This document shows positions 62,361 to 64,000 of a stretch of DNA of 64,000 bases, piece by piece. The stretch comes from Vanilla planifolia (Eukaryota; Streptophyta; Magnoliopsida; Asparagales; Orchidaceae): positions 399,106 through 463,105 of the forward strand of contig JAIUJO010000142.1 of NCBI GenBank assembly GCA_023846275.1, given 5' to 3'. The notes under the pieces are model-generated. The model was not told the origin of the DNA. It did no database searches and saw only the letters and a list, made by a program, of their open reading frames with translations. Both the position numbers and the translations under genes were made by a program. How positions within the stretch are numbered: the first letter of the stretch is position 1; every line of letters starts with the position of its first letter.

Positions 62361-64000
62361 CCTTGGCCTAAACTTACTGGAAAATTTATCAGAGCCATAG
62401 AACACTTGTAGAATAGCTTGTCATATGAATGGAATCTTGCTCTAATACTAATTAAAGTTTTTTTGCAAGACAATGGTGAATAGCTAAGAATTAAAATTTC
62501 TATTTTTTATGGAAATACTAAAAGAAATAGTTTTAAAAAATTTTGAAATTCTTAAGAAAATCTAAAAAATTGTCCCACGTTCGAGGTTGGTTGCCCTTTA
62601 ATTCACTTTGGACTAGTGATGCACTACACATTTTATAGAAGGATATAGTTGTAATAACAAGATGTGAGAACCTTTTAAACTATTTTCATAATCCTACCTA
62701 GTACCATAACTAGTTGAGGGGTTTGTCGACAAGCGCTCCCAACCCTTTAATGAAATCCAACATGTTTTAGGAATTGTCAAGGCTTTTTGTTCCAATTAAT
62801 ATAAATTAGTATTATTTTCACTAATTAATTATTTTAATTGCAATACATATTTTATAAAATGTATTGAAATAATATTAAGATATGATTAAAGTAGATTTTC
62901 AAGATAATTAAGGCGGATAGGTTGTGATGAAGAATTCTAATGTAAGTGTTTACCAACTCATTTATTTCAAGACATCAAAAAGTATGATTTTTTTGGTATT
63001 TTACATATAACTGAAATTTGTAATGGAAATAATTTCTTATTTTCTTACAAAAAATTATTATTTTAGGCATTCTTTATTTAGAGAACATCAACTATTTTGA
63101 CTAAGAATAATAGCTAAAAGGGATAGACATTATCCAATGGATAAGTAGCACAAACTGTTGTTTTAAAAAAGTTACTTCATTTAATATATGAAGATAATTA
63201 GAAGCATGCAACATATTTTTTTATGGCACAATATGGTGCATTTTGAACAAAATTTCTTATTATAAATAATATCATTGATTTATTTTTTGGAAGATTTTCC
63301 TTTCTTATTTTGAAACAAATTTATATGTTGTAGTTCTTATCTAATTATGAGAAAATAAGATTATTAATAGTGATTGTGGCATCAAGTGAAAAGAGAAAAC
63401 AACACTACATAATATCCTGAAAATTAGATGTCTATGTAATAGTTTGGTTCATCACACAAAGGACATGATAAATTTTCATGCTAGTAATCAATTAAGATAA
63501 TCTATAATAAGTTATGCAAGATTTTTAATATATGAAAAATCAATTTTTGATGAAGTCTTTTATGTATTTTAAACTTTCTTAATTATAAAAGCATAGTTTT
63601 TATACTTCTTTCCAATAAATTTCTTTAAATAATATAACATTTCATTTTAATATTTTCAAACTTTTTCCATTAATTATTCTTTATCTTTCGACTATTTTGG
63701 ACTTTTTGTCTTTGAAAATATTTTACTTTACATTTTGAAAAATTTTGCTAAATAATTTAAAATTAATGTAAATTTGGTAGACCTGATCGTGTTCTTTTGT
63801 ATTTTTTGAAAACTTTTAATTACCTTATTTGGTAGAATATTACCTTTTTTTTGCTTAAGTTATGGTAGAATATTTATAGTGATTCTTGACATGTTAATGT
63901 ATAATGTCATTTATTTAATTGATCTATTTTAAAAATTCTTTTTTATTTAAATCTGGTACTTTGTATGGATTTATGGCACTTAAATTTATTTCGGATAATT
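62361..64000 (-). other. outer right arm: primer site, LTR remnant and unassigned DNA
   Basis: Minus strand 62453-62431 holds AATTAGTATTAGAGCAAGATTCC, the partner of the primer site at 14272. The LTR remnant beyond it (to about 62790) lacks most of its body. From 62790 to 64000 the DNA pairs continuously with about 13170 down to 11932, with no gene. The pair 12240-12300 with 63600-63700 is especially well kept: 55 of 58 bases by my count in one stretch. Confidence 0.6.

Larger units (their letters stand above)
40850..64000 (-). repeat. right arm of a giant imperfect inverted repeat
   Basis: Minus-strand counterpart of 11932-30870; see that entry for anchor pairs. At the very end, the minus strand from 64000 reads AATTATC.(A/G)AAATAAATT.AAGTG..ATAAA, matching 11932 onwards, so the repeat runs off the window. 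This arm is longer because of the LINE at 51563-58292 and because it keeps copia RT/RNase H sequence (about 42360-43300) that the left arm has lost. It lacks the second LTR-bearing block of the left arm and most of one LTR body (matching 13375-14190). Confidence 0.88.

Noticed and set aside
11932..64000. False inverted duplication made by genome assembly
   Set aside because: The arms are too diverged and differ by a LINE, a microsatellite, deletions and a block duplication, which an assembly echo would not produce.

Overview
The window reads as a gene-poor, strongly AT-rich stretch of a flowering-plant nuclear genome. The evidence is the content: decayed Ty1/copia elements with plant-type gag and RT/RNase H motifs and a Met-tRNA type primer site, a plant L1-type LINE (CCHC gag plus endonuclease-RT-RNase H), a ~2.9 kb solo LTR of Ty3/gypsy type with a 5-bp target duplication, and very long TA microsatellites. 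I cannot name the species. I found no intact cellular protein gene, rRNA, tRNA or CRISPR array. All alignments here were made by eye, so arm borders are approximate.

Layout: 1-906 is TA-rich simple sequence. 960-4900 is an old array of degenerate ~0.33-0.41 kb units that change orientation at a hairpin near 1987. 4901-11931 is AT-rich DNA in which I recognise nothing. From 11932 the window is dominated by one very large imperfect inverted repeat. The left arm (about 11932-30870) and right arm (about 40850-64000, running off the window) carry the same ordered series of old copia fragments in opposite orientation. The right arm's last base pairs with about 11932, so the true palindrome is larger than the window.

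The spacer (about 30871-40849) holds the solo LTR at 32529-35460, AT-rich flanks, and a direct duplication at 39130-41760 whose second copy forms the inner end of the right arm. The arms differ by later events. A ~6.7 kb LINE (51563-58292, minus strand) sits only in the right arm, with the matching empty site near 20510-20530. A (TA)38 tract occurs only in the left arm. About 0.9 kb of copia RT/RNase H survives only in the right arm, and a LTR-bearing block of about 2 kb is duplicated only in the left arm.

Nothing here works as an operon. The shared story is layered transposition, inverted duplication of a whole repeat block, then independent decay of the two arms. If transcribed through, the arms could form a long imperfect hairpin RNA, which is the most interesting functional possibility, but this is inference only.
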